A stretch of 64,000 nucleotides of DNA. It comes from Mycobacterium sp. JS623 (GTDB taxonomy: Bacteria; Actinomycetota; Actinomycetes; Mycobacteriales; Mycobacteriaceae). Under the pieces are notes generated by a model, which was given only the letters and a program-made list of their open reading frames with translations, did not search any database and was not told the DNA's origin. The DNA lies in contig NC_019966.1 of assembly GCF_000328565.1 (NCBI RefSeq), forward strand, positions 1,364,001-1,428,000, written 5' to 3'. Shown piece by piece: positions 8,659-17,305 of the stretch (position 1 is the first letter of the stretch; each line of letters begins with the position of its first letter). The position numbers and the translations under genes were made by a program.

Positions 8659-10025
8659 TTGCGCACCAGGAGCCCGTCGGTGTCCACCGGACCGCGGGGG
8701 CCCGACGGGTCTTCCGGGTAGCCGATTGCGATGGCGCCCAACGGTTCCCAGTCGGCCGGTAGTTCGAGTTCGTCGCGTACCAGGTCGGCGGCGAAGATCG
8801 TAGAGCCGATCCAGCAGCTGCCAACACCGCGTACTGCCAGCGCCACCAGCAGCGCCTGCACGGCCGCGCCGACCGCGACCGTGAACATGGTGTGCTCGGC
8901 GGCGGTCCTACTCTCGTTGGGATAGGTGTGCGCACCGTCGGGCACCATAAATGGGATGACGAGTTCGGGTGCGTCGTAAAGGATTTGACCCCGGCCGACG
9001 CGACGCTCGACAGAGTCCGGCGGTCGGCCGTCTGACGTCAGGTCGGCGCGCCACTGATCCTTCATCCGATCCAGAAGTCGCAGTCGCCGTTGCGGGTCCT
9101 GCATCCACACGAAGCGCACCGGTCGGGTGTGGTGCGGCGCGGGCGCAGTGAGGGCCTCGGCGGCGGCTGCTTCGATGAGGTCGGGGGCAACGGGCTCCGC
9201 GCTGAAACGCCGGACCGATCGGCGCAGCAGCTGCGCCTGACTGCGGCCAAGGGCGAGCGCTTCCTCGGTTCCGAGCCAGAACAGGTCGTCTTCGCCGGGC
9301 CGCAGCAGCGTGCGCGCATTGGAACCGTTGTCGGACAACGTGAGTCCGCGCACCACCGCCACGGGGATGTCGGTCAGCTTGCCCTTGACCAGATCGGCAG
9401 CCGCGGCGATCTCGTCGGCGACAGCGATCTCGGTGACGATCAGATCATTGCCGTGCCGGTCCTGCGATCCCGCATAGCCGTGCAGCACGGTCAGGCCTGC
9501 GGCCCCGATCGCGAAGTCGGTCTGGCCGTTGCGCCAGGCCCTGCCCATGGTGTCGGTGATGACGACACCGACGGTGACGCCGAGGCGATCACGCAGCGTG
9601 GTCCGCAGCGCCGCTGCGCTGCCGTCGGGATCGGTTGGCAGCAGCGCCAACTCGCCGGAGTCAACGTTCGAGCCATCCACCCCGGCGGCGGCCTGCACCA
9701 GCCCAAGTGCGTTCTCGGTGATCAGCGTGCGGCCCTTGCGTGCGAGCACGCGCACGGCCTCGGCGTCGATCAGCTTGCGCCGCAGTGCATCCCGCTCTTC
9801 CGGATCGATCGGGGCGTCGACGACGCGGCCCTCGCACTTGGACACCACCTTGCTGGTGATGACCACTACGTCGTTGTCGCGCAGCCACGGGGCGGCTTGC
9901 GCAAGGGCGGCCGCCAAATCGTCGCCGGGGCGAAACTCCGGAAGTCCGGGCACCGGGAGCAGCTCGATCGCACCGGAGGTGCCATGGTCGCCGACATTGG
10001 GCCGAGCAGAACCGTGATCGGTCAT
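8655..10025 (-). CDS. fbiB: F420:gamma-glutamyl ligase / dehydro-F420 reductase FbiB
   Basis: A 456-residue two-domain enzyme. The N-terminal half (about residues 1-245) is the CofE-type ligase: [33 protein letters not shown] and [19 protein letters not shown]. The C-terminal half (about 250-456) is a nitroreductase-like FMN domain: [12 protein letters not shown] and [14 protein letters not shown]. In mycobacteria this fusion adds the poly-gamma-glutamate tail to coenzyme F420 and the C-terminal domain reduces dehydro-F420. The ATG at 10025 overlaps the fbiA stop as ATGA; the frame stays open further upstream, but that part is a shadow of fbiA. It lies between fbiA and a NUDIX gene in one operon. 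Confidence 0.95.
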   Translation of the reverse strand: MTDHGSARPNVGDHGTSGAIELLPVPGLPEFRPGDDLAAALAQAAPWLRDNDVVVITSKVVSKCEGRVVDAPIDPEERDALRRKLIDAEAVRVLARKGRTLITENALGLVQAAAGVDGSNVDSGELALLPTDPDGSAAALRTTLRDRLGVTVGVVITDTMGRAWRNGQTDFAIGAAGLTVLHGYAGSQDRHGNDLIVTEIAVADEIAAAADLVKGKLTDIPVAVVRGLTLSDNGSNARTLLRPGEDDLFWLGTEEALALGRSQAQLLRRSVRRFSAEPVAPDLIEAAAAEALTAPAPHHTRPVRFVWMQDPQRRLRLLDRMKDQWRADLTSDGRPPDSVERRVGRGQILYDAPELVIPFMVPDGAHTYPNESRTAAEHTMFTVAVGAAVQALLVALAVRGVGSCWIGSTIFAADLVRDELELPADWEPLGAIAIGYPEDPSGPRGPVDTDGLLVRK

Positions 10026-11005
10026 GGCTTGACCCCGGCGAGAACGAGTCCGGCGCGCACCATGTCGGCCGTCGCCTGCGGATCGGTCATCAGCAGCGGC
10101 GCGGACCTCACCTCGACTCCCTCGATGTCGGCGAGGTCGCCTTCGTGTATCAACCAGCCGTCGAGGATGCCGACGCCGGAGCGGGGTCCGTAGTAGCCGC
10201 CGACGGCTTCGGACGTGCTGGCCACCCCGATCACCGAGAGGCATTCGTCGGCCATGCCGCGCACCGGCTTTCCGCCGATGATGGGGGAGTAGCCGATCAC
10301 GCGGGCCGTGGTCGAGCGCAGTGCGCCACGGATTCCCGGGACGGCCAGGATCGCGCCGATGCTCACCACGGGATTGGAGGGCGCCAGCAGCACCACATCT
10401 GCGGTCTCGATGGCTTCCGTGACGCCGGGCCCCGCGGTGGCCTTGTCGGCGCCGACGAACGCGAAGCTGTGCGTCGGCACTTGCGCGCGGTAACGCACCC
10501 ACCACTCCTCGAAGTGGATGGCCCGCTTCTCGCCATCGCCGGGATCGGTGATGACGACGTGCGTTTCGCTGCGGTCGTCACTCGCGGGCAACAACCGCGC
10601 GCCTGGCTGCCATCGGCTGCAGAGTGCCTCGGTCACTTGCGAGAGCGGATAGCCGGCGCGCAACATCTGGCTGCGGACCAAATGGGTGGCCAGGTCGCGG
10701 TCGCCCAGGCCGAACCAGTCCGGCTGTACGCCGTAGGCCGCGAGTTCCTCCTTGGCGTGCCAGGTTTCGTCGCTGCGTCCCCACCCGCGCTCGGGGTCGA
10801 TGCCGCCGCCGAGGGTGTACATGCAGGTATCGAGGTCCGGGCAGATCCGCACGCCATACATCCAGGCGTCGTCGCCGATGTTGACGATCGCGGTCAGTTC
10901 GCTGTCTGACTGCCCGTCGCTGAAGCGGCCGAGACCCAACAGCCGTTGCACGCCCAACAGGAACCGAGCGCCGCCCACGCCACCGACCAGAACCGTGACC
11001 TTCAC
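10022..11005 (-). CDS. fbiA: Phosphoenolpyruvyl/2-phospho-L-lactate transferase FbiA
   Basis: A 327-residue CofD-family protein beginning [21 protein letters not shown], with [27 protein letters not shown], the metal and FO-binding segment, and [15 protein letters not shown] and [17 protein letters not shown] near the C-terminus. It transfers the phosphoenolpyruvyl (or phospholactyl) group from a guanosine-linked donor to FO, giving dehydro-F420-0 in mycobacteria. F420 serves nitroreductases and many mycobacterial dehydrogenases. The start is a GTG at 11005; the gene leads an overlapping operon fbiA-fbiB-NUDIX. The 293 bases between it and whiB2 hold the divergent promoters. Confidence 0.95.
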   Translation of the reverse strand: MKVTVLVGGVGGARFLLGVQRLLGLGRFSDGQSDSELTAIVNIGDDAWMYGVRICPDLDTCMYTLGGGIDPERGWGRSDETWHAKEELAAYGVQPDWFGLGDRDLATHLVRSQMLRAGYPLSQVTEALCSRWQPGARLLPASDDRSETHVVITDPGDGEKRAIHFEEWWVRYRAQVPTHSFAFVGADKATAGPGVTEAIETADVVLLAPSNPVVSIGAILAVPGIRGALRSTTARVIGYSPIIGGKPVRGMADECLSVIGVASTSEAVGGYYGPRSGVGILDGWLIHEGDLADIEGVEVRSAPLLMTDPQATADMVRAGLVLAGVKP

Positions 11006-11124
11006 GTGACCGACACTAGGCGTTGGCGCCCAAAGCCCGTGCGCCGCGGTGGTGTGACAGACACGCCGATGTGACGACGCGCCGAATTGGTGTCACGGAA
11101 TGGTATGAATTTCTGTTCCAGCGC

Positions 11125-11158
11125 TTGACCGCGACAGCTAACACGTGTGTAATCACAC
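11125..11158 (+). promoter_or_regulatory. Putative whiB2 promoter with CRP-like site
   Basis: A -35 hexamer TTGACC (11125-11130) lies 17 bases from a -10 hexamer TGTAAT (11148-11153). The -10 sits inside the inverted repeat GTGTGTAATCACAC (11145-11158), which has the GTG-N8-CAC form of mycobacterial CRP sites. A related site lies upstream of whiB1 at 60043-60058. The leader to the whiB2 ATG would be about 140 bases. Confidence 0.45.
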
Positions 11159-11298
11159 CAGTGTCATTTCCTGGTTGGACGGCCGGTTCCGGTGGCGCAG
11201 ACCGAGATTCGATCACTTGTTCGAATTAGAGTGGCCGCACATTGAAATAGTGGGGCTCAAATTTTGGGGATCTACGAGACCAGGTGAGGAGGCGGAGC

Positions 11299-11700
11299 AT
11301 GGCGTATGAGCAGGTCGATTCCAGTCACGACGATCGATTCGACAACCGGATTCTCGGCTCAGTAGGCGACACCCGTCACACCATTACCGGACCGACACCG
11401 ATTGGGGTACCGGCGCGTCCTCAATTGAGTTTGGTGCCCGATTCACCCGAGAGATATGAAGTTGCTCCGGCAACTACCGAAGATGATCAATGGCAAGAGC
11501 GCGCATTGTGCGCTCAAACCGACCCCGAGGCATTTTTCCCTGAGAAGGGCGGCTCGACCCGCGAAGCCAAGCGAATCTGCCTGGGTTGCGAGGTCCGCGA
11601 CCGGTGCCTGGAGTACGCGCTAGCTCACGACGAGCGCTTCGGCATCTGGGGCGGCCTGTCCGAGCGGGAGCGTCGCCGCCTCAAGCGCGGGATCATCTAA
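11299..11700 (+). CDS. whiB2: WhiB-family iron-sulfur regulator WhiB2 (WhmD)
   Basis: A 133-residue protein with four cysteines for a [4Fe-4S] cluster: ALCAQTDPEAFF, then CLGCEVRDRC, followed by the turn GIWGG and the basic C-terminus RERRRLKRGII that contacts DNA. The long N-terminal extension of about 60 residues before the first cysteine is typical of WhiB2/WhmD, which controls septation and cell division in mycobacteria. I chose the ATG at 11299 because a strong GAGGAGG lies 6-12 bases upstream (11286-11292); the GTG at 11284 overlaps that Shine-Dalgarno sequence. The neighbouring convergent gene (Rv3259 family) ends nine bases away. Confidence 0.93.
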   Translation: MAYEQVDSSHDDRFDNRILGSVGDTRHTITGPTPIGVPARPQLSLVPDSPERYEVAPATTEDDQWQERALCAQTDPEAFFPEKGGSTREAKRICLGCEVRDRCLEYALAHDERFGIWGGLSERERRRLKRGII

Positions 11701-11709
11701 GCGGACAGA

Positions 11710-12174
11710 TTATTCGTCGTCGATAGTCGGGTCGATGACGGAAGGTTCGACGCCCAAATACGTCGCCACCTGAGCCACCAAGAGTTCATGAAGCAGCTCG
11801 GCGAGTTCGATGGTGTCCTTAGCCCGTCGCTCAATCGGCTTGCGGAACAACACAATTCGCGCGCGCGTCGCGTTGCCACGGACATCCACCCCCGCCGGTA
11901 TCAACCGGGCCAGTGCGATCGGACCGTCGGCCACCACCTCGGGCGGCCACTGCACTGACTCGGGGTCCTTCGGGGCAATCCGCGGTATCTCGTCGACCGC
12001 GACGTCCAGTCCCGTCACCCGGTCCTGCCATCGCCGTTCGATCGGTTCGTACGCCTCGAGCACCGCCATGTCGAACCGCTCGGCCCTGCTGCGCCAGCCC
12101 GGCACGCTCGGCGGAAGCAGCGGGCCACGCATCTCCCGGCCGCGGCGTGCTCCACGTAGATTCCGGTCGGCCAC
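11710..12174 (-). CDS. Metallopeptidase-family (zincin_1-like) protein lacking the HExxH motif
   Basis: A 154-residue protein, orthologue of Rv3259. An Arg-rich N-terminus is followed by EIPRIAPKDPESVQWPPE, ARLIPAG and ARIVLFRKPIERRAKD, the layout of the short actinobacterial zincin_1 family. In that family the C-terminal helix normally reads HExxHH before FGL; here the matching stretch is AQVATYLGVEP, so both zinc histidines and the catalytic glutamate appear to be missing. It is therefore probably not an active protease. The start ATG at 12174 is divergent from the DUF3499 gene. Family assignment comes from memory of the M. tuberculosis locus and is moderately sure. Confidence 0.7.
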   Translation of the reverse strand: MADRNLRGARRGREMRGPLLPPSVPGWRSRAERFDMAVLEAYEPIERRWQDRVTGLDVAVDEIPRIAPKDPESVQWPPEVVADGPIALARLIPAGVDVRGNATRARIVLFRKPIERRAKDTIELAELLHELLVAQVATYLGVEPSVIDPTIDDE

Positions 12175-12262
12175 ATCCGAAGAGTAACGGTTGGAGATCG
12201 GGGGCCCGACGGCTGCGCGTGTCCGGGGGCTGACAACGTTTTCGCACGATAACCTCTCGTTC

Positions 12263-12682
12263 GTGAATGTTCCCCGTCGCTGCTGCCGGCCCGGGTGTCC
12301 CCACTACGCGGTCGCGACGCTGACCTTCGTCTACTCCGATTCGACGGCCGTCGTCGGGCCGTTGGCCACGGTGTCCGAGCCGCATTCGTGGGACCTGTGC
12401 GTGGCACACGCCAGCCGCATCACCGCGCCGCGCGGCTGGGAGCTGGTTCGCCACGCGGGGCCGCTGCCGACGCACCCTGACGAGGACGATCTGGTGGCGC
12501 TGGCCGATGCGGTCCGTGAAGGGCGCGACGGCCCTCCGCCGATCAACGGCGTGGCGGCAGGGTTTTCCGATCCGGCCACCGGAGTGCACGGCGGCGCGCT
12601 GATGGCGCCCGCTGCCCGACGACCCGAGTCGAACGGCCGCAGGCGCGGCCACCTGCGGGTGTTGCCAGACCCTAGTGACTAA
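12263..12682 (+). CDS. DUF3499 family protein (actinobacterial, cysteine-rich N-terminus)
   Basis: A 139-residue protein of the conserved Rv3258c/DUF3499 family. The N-terminus VPRRCCRPGCPHYAVATLTFVYSDSTAVVGPL followed by SWDLCVAHASRI has cysteines and histidines arranged like a small zinc ribbon. The second half is low in motifs and probably flexible. The GTG at 12263 is preferred because the conserved family sequence begins at NVPRRCC; an ATG at 12191 would add 24 unconserved residues. It is divergent from the Rv3259-like gene and lies in the whiB2-manB neighbourhood, conserved across mycobacteria. Function is unknown. Confidence 0.8.
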   Translation: MNVPRRCCRPGCPHYAVATLTFVYSDSTAVVGPLATVSEPHSWDLCVAHASRITAPRGWELVRHAGPLPTHPDEDDLVALADAVREGRDGPPPINGVAAGFSDPATGVHGGALMAPAARRPESNGRRRGHLRVLPDPSD

Positions 12683-12694
12683 TGCAAACGACCC

Positions 12695-13390
12695 TCAACG
12701 GGCCAGCACCATTATCGATGCGCCGCCGAGCAGCCGTACCCCGAAATCCTCGTTCACCGCACGGATCATCCGCCGTGGAATGTTCGTGATCTTCGTTCGA
12801 ATCGAGCGGTGCGGCAGGGTTTCTGCTCCGTGGGTGTAGAACCAATCGACAACCTCGTAGCCGCAGTCGGCCAACACGGCAAGCGCGGTGTCTTTCGTGA
12901 AATAGTGCAGATGCCCGATGGACTCCCGCGCGGTTACAAACGGTTTGCCGCGCAGCACCGCCTGAGCGGACAGATCAAGCGGGATGTGGAACACCTTCCA
13001 CTCCGCGCGGGATTTCATCGCTCGCAGGAAGCCCATGTAGTCATCGACGTGCTCGAATACGTCGATCGCCATCACGACATCCGGTGCCGGCCCGTCGGAA
13101 GTCAGGTAGTCCGCGTGATGGAAGGTCAACCGGTCGGCCGACTTGCGAGCCGCGATGGCATGGGCCTGCGGTGAAATGTCGTAGCCTTCCAGCCGCGCTG
13201 CAGGGAAGCTGTCCCGCAGCTGAACCAGGATCTCCCCGGAGCCGGTGCCGACTTCGACGACGTGCTTGGGCGCGACGTGATTACGGACGAGAATGTCGGC
13301 AATCCACTGCGCCTTGAACGGCGAATCTTCGGCGTGCCAATCAGGGTTGTTCGCGAGGTACTCGCCACTCTGATACGGAGACTCGGACAT
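12695..13390 (-). CDS. Class I SAM-dependent methyltransferase
   Basis: A 231-residue protein. YQSGEYLANNPDWHAEDSPFKAQWI is followed by motif I VVEVGTGSGEILVQL, LEGYDISPQAHAIA (acidic residue after strand 2), PDVVMAIDVFEHVDDYMGFL and a C-terminal YFTKDTALAVLADCGY. This is a Methyltransf_23-like domain of the kind found with polysaccharide or lipid modification. The ATG at 13390 is chosen over a TTG- or GTG-type extension because it begins the conserved segment. It is transcribed away from manB, 117 bases apart, and ends 12 bases from the convergent DUF3499 gene. The substrate is unknown. Confidence 0.8.
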   Translation of the reverse strand: MSESPYQSGEYLANNPDWHAEDSPFKAQWIADILVRNHVAPKHVVEVGTGSGEILVQLRDSFPAARLEGYDISPQAHAIAARKSADRLTFHHADYLTSDGPAPDVVMAIDVFEHVDDYMGFLRAMKSRAEWKVFHIPLDLSAQAVLRGKPFVTARESIGHLHYFTKDTALAVLADCGYEVVDWFYTHGAETLPHRSIRTKITNIPRRMIRAVNEDFGVRLLGGASIMVLAR

Positions 13391-13507
13391 TCTTCGGCAA
13401 TCTAGCACGCACGACGCCGAGAGGCGCGAACTACCCGACGCGGCCTGGTATGGCCGACGTGCGGCTAGGCTTGCGACCGATCATCGTCTCGCTACAGGAG
13501 TGTCGCC

Positions 13508-14893
13508 ATGTCTCGGCCCGCCGCGGCTGTACACCGCGTCATCAAGGCGTATGACGTTCGCGGCTTGGTCGGCGAGGAAATCGATGAAGACTTCGTCGCC
13601 GACGTGGGCGGTGCGTTCGCACGGTTGGTGCGCGACCGTGCATCTCAAGTGGTGATCGGTCACGATATGCGGGCCAGCTCACCGACGCTGGCGGCCGCGT
13701 TCGCCGAAGGCGTGATGGCCCAAGGGCTCGATGTCGTGAACATCGGGCTGGCGTCGACCGACCAGCTGTACTTCGCCTCGGGGCTGCTGGATTGCCCGGG
13801 CGCGATGTTCACCGCCAGCCATAATCCCGCCGCTTACAACGGCATCAAGCTGTGTCGCGCCGGTGCGAAGCCGGTGGGCAAGGACACCGGGCTCACCCAG
13901 ATCAGCGAGGACATCATCGCCGGGGTGCCGGAGTTCGACGGACCGCGCGGCACCAGTTCGCAGCGCGATGTGCTCGCCGAGTACGGCGAATTCCTAAGGT
14001 CGCTCGTCAATCTGGCGGAGCTGCGCACGCTGCGCGTCGCCGTCGACGCGGGCAACGGCATGGGCGGCCACACCACGCCGGCGGTGCTCGGCCTGATCCC
14101 GTCAATCACGCTGCTGCCGTTGTTTTTCGAATTGGACGGCACGTTCCCCAATCACGAGGCCAACCCGCTGGATCCGGCCAACCTGCTCGATCTGCAGGCG
14201 TTCGTTCTCGAGACCGGCGCCGATATCGGGTTGGCGTTCGATGGCGATGCCGACCGGTGTTTCGTGGTCGATGAAAAGGGGCATCCGGTTTCTCCGTCGG
14301 CGGTGACGGCATTGGTTGCTGCCCGGGAACTGAACAGAGAGATCGGCGCAACGGTGATCCACAACCTGATCACCTCCCGAGCGGTACCGGAACTGGTTGC
14401 CGAGCGGGGTGGCACGCCGGTGCGTTCGCGCGTCGGCCACTCCTACATCAAGGCGTTGATGGCTGACACCGGAGCCATTTTCGGTGGCGAACACTCCGCG
14501 CATTACTACTTCCGCGACTTCTGGGGCGCCGACTCCGGGATGCTGGCCGCGCTGCATGTCCTCGCCGCGCTCGGCGAGCAGAAGCGGCCGCTGTCGGATT
14601 TGATGGCGGACTACCAGCGCTACGAAGCCTCCGGCGAGATCAACTTCACCATCACCGATGCCGAAGGATGCGTCGATGCCGTGCTGAAGGCCTTCGCCGC
14701 CCGCATCCACTCGATCGATCATCTCGACGGCGTCACCGTCGACCTTGGCGATGGCAGCTGGTTCAACTTGCGAATGTCGAACACCGAGCCGTTGCTGCGA
14801 CTCAACGTCGAAGCCCGCACCACCGAAGAGATCGACGAGATCGTCGGACTCATCGCGGCTCAAATCGCCTCGAGGAGTGAGGCAGTCACGTGA
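13508..14893 (+). CDS. manB: Phosphomannomutase ManB (PmmA)
   Basis: A 461-residue alpha-D-phosphohexomutase. The phosphoserine loop is FTASHNPAAYNGIK with Ser104, the magnesium loop is FDGDADRCFVVDE near residues 244-256, the sugar-specificity loop is GGEHSAHYYF near 322-331, and the C-terminal phosphate-binding region contains LRMSNTEPLLRLN. It interconverts mannose-6- and mannose-1-phosphate for GDP-mannose synthesis. AGGAG (13496-13500) precedes the ATG. It is the first gene of a three-gene operon; its TGA overlaps the GTG of the next gene. The pyrophosphorylase that uses its product is encoded at 7013-8092. Confidence 0.94.
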   Translation: MSRPAAAVHRVIKAYDVRGLVGEEIDEDFVADVGGAFARLVRDRASQVVIGHDMRASSPTLAAAFAEGVMAQGLDVVNIGLASTDQLYFASGLLDCPGAMFTASHNPAAYNGIKLCRAGAKPVGKDTGLTQISEDIIAGVPEFDGPRGTSSQRDVLAEYGEFLRSLVNLAELRTLRVAVDAGNGMGGHTTPAVLGLIPSITLLPLFFELDGTFPNHEANPLDPANLLDLQAFVLETGADIGLAFDGDADRCFVVDEKGHPVSPSAVTALVAARELNREIGATVIHNLITSRAVPELVAERGGTPVRSRVGHSYIKALMADTGAIFGGEHSAHYYFRDFWGADSGMLAALHVLAALGEQKRPLSDLMADYQRYEASGEINFTITDAEGCVDAVLKAFAARIHSIDHLDGVTVDLGDGSWFNLRMSNTEPLLRLNVEARTTEEIDEIVGLIAAQIASRSEAVT

Positions 14894-15987
14894 ATGGTAC
14901 GCAGGCGGCCATCGACCTCGACGATGTCGAGGGCCTGCTCGCGGCCGACCGAGAGGGTTTGCTTCGCGCGGCGTCGATGGCCGGTGCGCAGGTGCGTGCC
15001 ACCTTCGCCGCGCTGGATGAAGGCGACCTGGATGCGCTGAAGTCGGACCAACCCCCGCGCACGGTCATCTGGGTGGCGGCCCGCGGCAATGCCGAGACCG
15101 CGGGAACGATGCTGTCGGCGACGCTGGGCGGTTCGGTAGGCGCGCCGATCGTCGTCGCATCCGAGGCGCCGCCGTGGATCGGCGCGCTCGACGTCTTGAT
15201 CCTCGCCGGTGACGACCCCGCCGATCCCGCCCTGGTTTCTGCGGCGGCGACCGGGGTGCGCCGCGGTGCGCGCATCGCCGTCGTCGCACCCAACGAAGGT
15301 CCGCTGCGCGACGCCACAGCGGGTCGCTCGGTGTCGCTGGCGCCGCGCCTGTGGGTGCGCGACGACTTCAACCTGGTCCGCTACCTGGCCGCAGGCCTTG
15401 CCGTTCTGCAGGTGGTGGATCCTGGGCTGCGAGTGGAGCTAGGGGCACTGGCCGACGAGCTCGACGCGGAGGCATTTCGCAACAGCGCTGGGCGCGAGCT
15501 GTTCACCAATCCCGCGAAGGCGTTGGCCGAACGCATGTCGGGACACGACGTGGTGCTGGCGGGCGACAACGCGGCCACGCTCGCATTGGCCCGCCATGCC
15601 GCGGCGGTCCTGCTGCGGATCGCGCACCAATCGGTGGCAGCGGTCGGGTTGGGGGATGCGTTGGTCGGCCTGCGCCCGGATCTGGGCGGCGCGGGCAGCG
15701 CCGATCGCGAAGCGTCGATCTTTCACGACGAACAGATCGACGGCCCGTTGCCGCGGCGAATGCGCATCTTCGTATTGGCCACCGACGCCGAGAGGCCGGT
15801 CGTGGTCGCGCGGGTCAGCGGATTCGATGACGTCGACGTGATAAACGCCGAGGACATTCCGGAAGCGCTTGGCATGGTGGACGCGCCGGTGGCCGTCGCA
15901 CCGCCTGGGCGACCGGAACAACAACTGGCATTGATGGCCGTACGGTTGGAGATGACGGCCACCTACCTGCGACTGGTTCGAGGTTAA
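14890..15987 (+). CDS. TobH-like protein with degenerate sugar isomerase (SIS) fold
   Basis: A 365-residue protein matching the Rv3256c/TobH family that lies between phosphomannomutase and mannose-6-phosphate isomerase in mycobacteria. It has alternating Rossmann-like strands (TVIWVAARGNAETAG, DVLILAGDDPADP, ARIAVVAPNEG) and a second half (DVVLAGDNAATLALARHAAAVL, RMRIFVLATDAERP), consistent with two SIS domains such as phosphoglucose/phosphomannose isomerases. I see no clear catalytic residues. Its GTG start overlaps the manB stop as GTGA, and manA follows after four bases, so it is in the mannose operon. A role in sugar phosphate metabolism is inferred. Confidence 0.78.
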   Translation: MNGTQAAIDLDDVEGLLAADREGLLRAASMAGAQVRATFAALDEGDLDALKSDQPPRTVIWVAARGNAETAGTMLSATLGGSVGAPIVVASEAPPWIGALDVLILAGDDPADPALVSAAATGVRRGARIAVVAPNEGPLRDATAGRSVSLAPRLWVRDDFNLVRYLAAGLAVLQVVDPGLRVELGALADELDAEAFRNSAGRELFTNPAKALAERMSGHDVVLAGDNAATLALARHAAAVLLRIAHQSVAAVGLGDALVGLRPDLGGAGSADREASIFHDEQIDGPLPRRMRIFVLATDAERPVVVARVSGFDDVDVINAEDIPEALGMVDAPVAVAPPGRPEQQLALMAVRLEMTATYLRLVRG

Positions 15988-15991
15988 GCGA

Positions 15992-17218
15992 GTGCACCTG
16001 CTACGGGGAGCGGTGCGGACCTATGCATGGGGTTCGCGAACCGCCATTGCCGATTTCACTGGACGGCCAAGTCCCACAGCGCATCCCGAAGCGGAGCTGT
16101 GGTTCGGCGCGCACCCGGGCGATCCGGCATGGCTGGAGACCGACAAGGGCGAGGTCTCGCTACTCGACACGCTGCGAACCGATCCCGAAGGCCAGCTGGG
16201 TGCTGCGGTGCGCGGCCGCTTCGGCGACTGCCTGCCGTTCCTGGTGAAAGTGCTTGCGGCCGACGAGCCGCTGTCGCTGCAGGCACACCCGAGCGCCGAG
16301 CAGGCGCTGGAAGGCTTCGCCCGCGAGGAGAAGCTTGGCATCCCCATCACGGCTGCCAATCGCAACTACCGCGACCGCAGTCATAAACCCGAATTGCTGG
16401 TCGCGCTAGGGCAATTCGAGGCGCTGGCCGGATTCCGATCGGCGGCCAGCACCGTCGAGTTGATGCGCGCGCTGGCGGTCAGCGACCTCGACCCGTTCGT
16501 CAACCTGCTGTCCGGTCAGTCCGACGCCGACGGCCTTCGCGCGTTGTTCACCACGTGGATCACCGCCCCGCAGCCCGATCTCGACGTGCTGGTGCCCGCA
16601 GTGATCGAGGGCGCCATTCAATACCTTCGGTCGGGCAAGAAGGAGTTCGCGGCCGAAGCCAAGACCGTGCTCGAGCTCGGCGAGCGCTACCCGGGGGACG
16701 CCGGTGTGCTGGCGTCGCTGCTGCTGAACCGGATCAGTCTCAAAGCGGGCGAAGCCATCTACCTGCCGGCGGGCAACTTGCACGCCTATCTGCACGGCGT
16801 CGGTGTCGAAGTGATGGCCAACTCCGACAACGTGCTACGCGGCGGGCTCACTCCCAAACACGTCGATGTGCCGGAGTTGCTGCGGGTGCTGGATTTCACG
16901 CCGGCCACCGACGATGTCATTCATCCCCGAATCACCAGGGACGGAACAGAACTCGTCTACAACACGCCTGCGCCTGAGTTCGCGGTCTCGGTGTTGTGCA
17001 TCGACGGCGAGAACCTCGACCACGAAATCGACGCGCCGACAAACCACGACGGCCCGCAGATCCTGCTCTGCACAGAGGGATCGACCGTGGTGCACGCCAA
17101 GTCCACCGCGGTGACGCTGGAGCGTGGAGCCGCAGCATGGGTGGCGGCCGACGACGGGCCGATTCGGCTGGTCGCGCAGACGCCGACGAAGTTGTTCCGG
17201 GCGACCGTCGGGATCTAG
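15992..17218 (+). CDS. manA: Mannose-6-phosphate isomerase, type I
   Basis: A 408-residue cupin-type enzyme. Zinc ligands are visible in LSLQAHPSAEQA (Gln and His), SHKPELLVAL (Glu) and LPAGNLHAYLHG (His); NSDNVLRGGLTPKHVDV is the other family signature. It converts fructose-6-phosphate to mannose-6-phosphate, feeding ManB and the GDP-mannose pathway to phosphatidylinositol mannosides, lipoarabinomannan and polyprenyl-phosphomannose. The GTG start at 15992 lies four bases after the TobH-like gene. An imperfect palindrome at 17244-17300 separates it from the convergent DUF808 gene. Confidence 0.94.
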   Translation: MHLLRGAVRTYAWGSRTAIADFTGRPSPTAHPEAELWFGAHPGDPAWLETDKGEVSLLDTLRTDPEGQLGAAVRGRFGDCLPFLVKVLAADEPLSLQAHPSAEQALEGFAREEKLGIPITAANRNYRDRSHKPELLVALGQFEALAGFRSAASTVELMRALAVSDLDPFVNLLSGQSDADGLRALFTTWITAPQPDLDVLVPAVIEGAIQYLRSGKKEFAAEAKTVLELGERYPGDAGVLASLLLNRISLKAGEAIYLPAGNLHAYLHGVGVEVMANSDNVLRGGLTPKHVDVPELLRVLDFTPATDDVIHPRITRDGTELVYNTPAPEFAVSVLCIDGENLDHEIDAPTNHDGPQILLCTEGSTVVHAKSTAVTLERGAAAWVAADDGPIRLVAQTPTKLFRATVGI

Positions 17219-17243
17219 TGCCGGCTCATTAGCGCCTCGATGC

Positions 17244-17300
17244 CGAGATCGACGTTAGCGTGCTGGTCGCTCGCACTTCTTCGCGCCAGCGTCAATCTCG
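17244..17300. repeat. Imperfect intergenic palindrome between convergent genes
   Basis: CGAGATCGACGTTAGCG (17244-17260) matches the reverse complement of 17284-17300 at all but three positions. Inside it GTGC (17260-17263) can pair with GCAC (17273-17276). The whole would fold as a long hairpin between manA and the DUF808 gene and could end transcription from both sides or be a copy of a dispersed palindromic element. Confidence 0.5.
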
Positions 17301-17305
17301 ACGAA

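Noticed and set aside
12191..12262. Upstream ATG extension of the DUF3499 gene
   Set aside because: The 24 extra residues show no family character, and the conserved N-terminus begins at the GTG at 12263.
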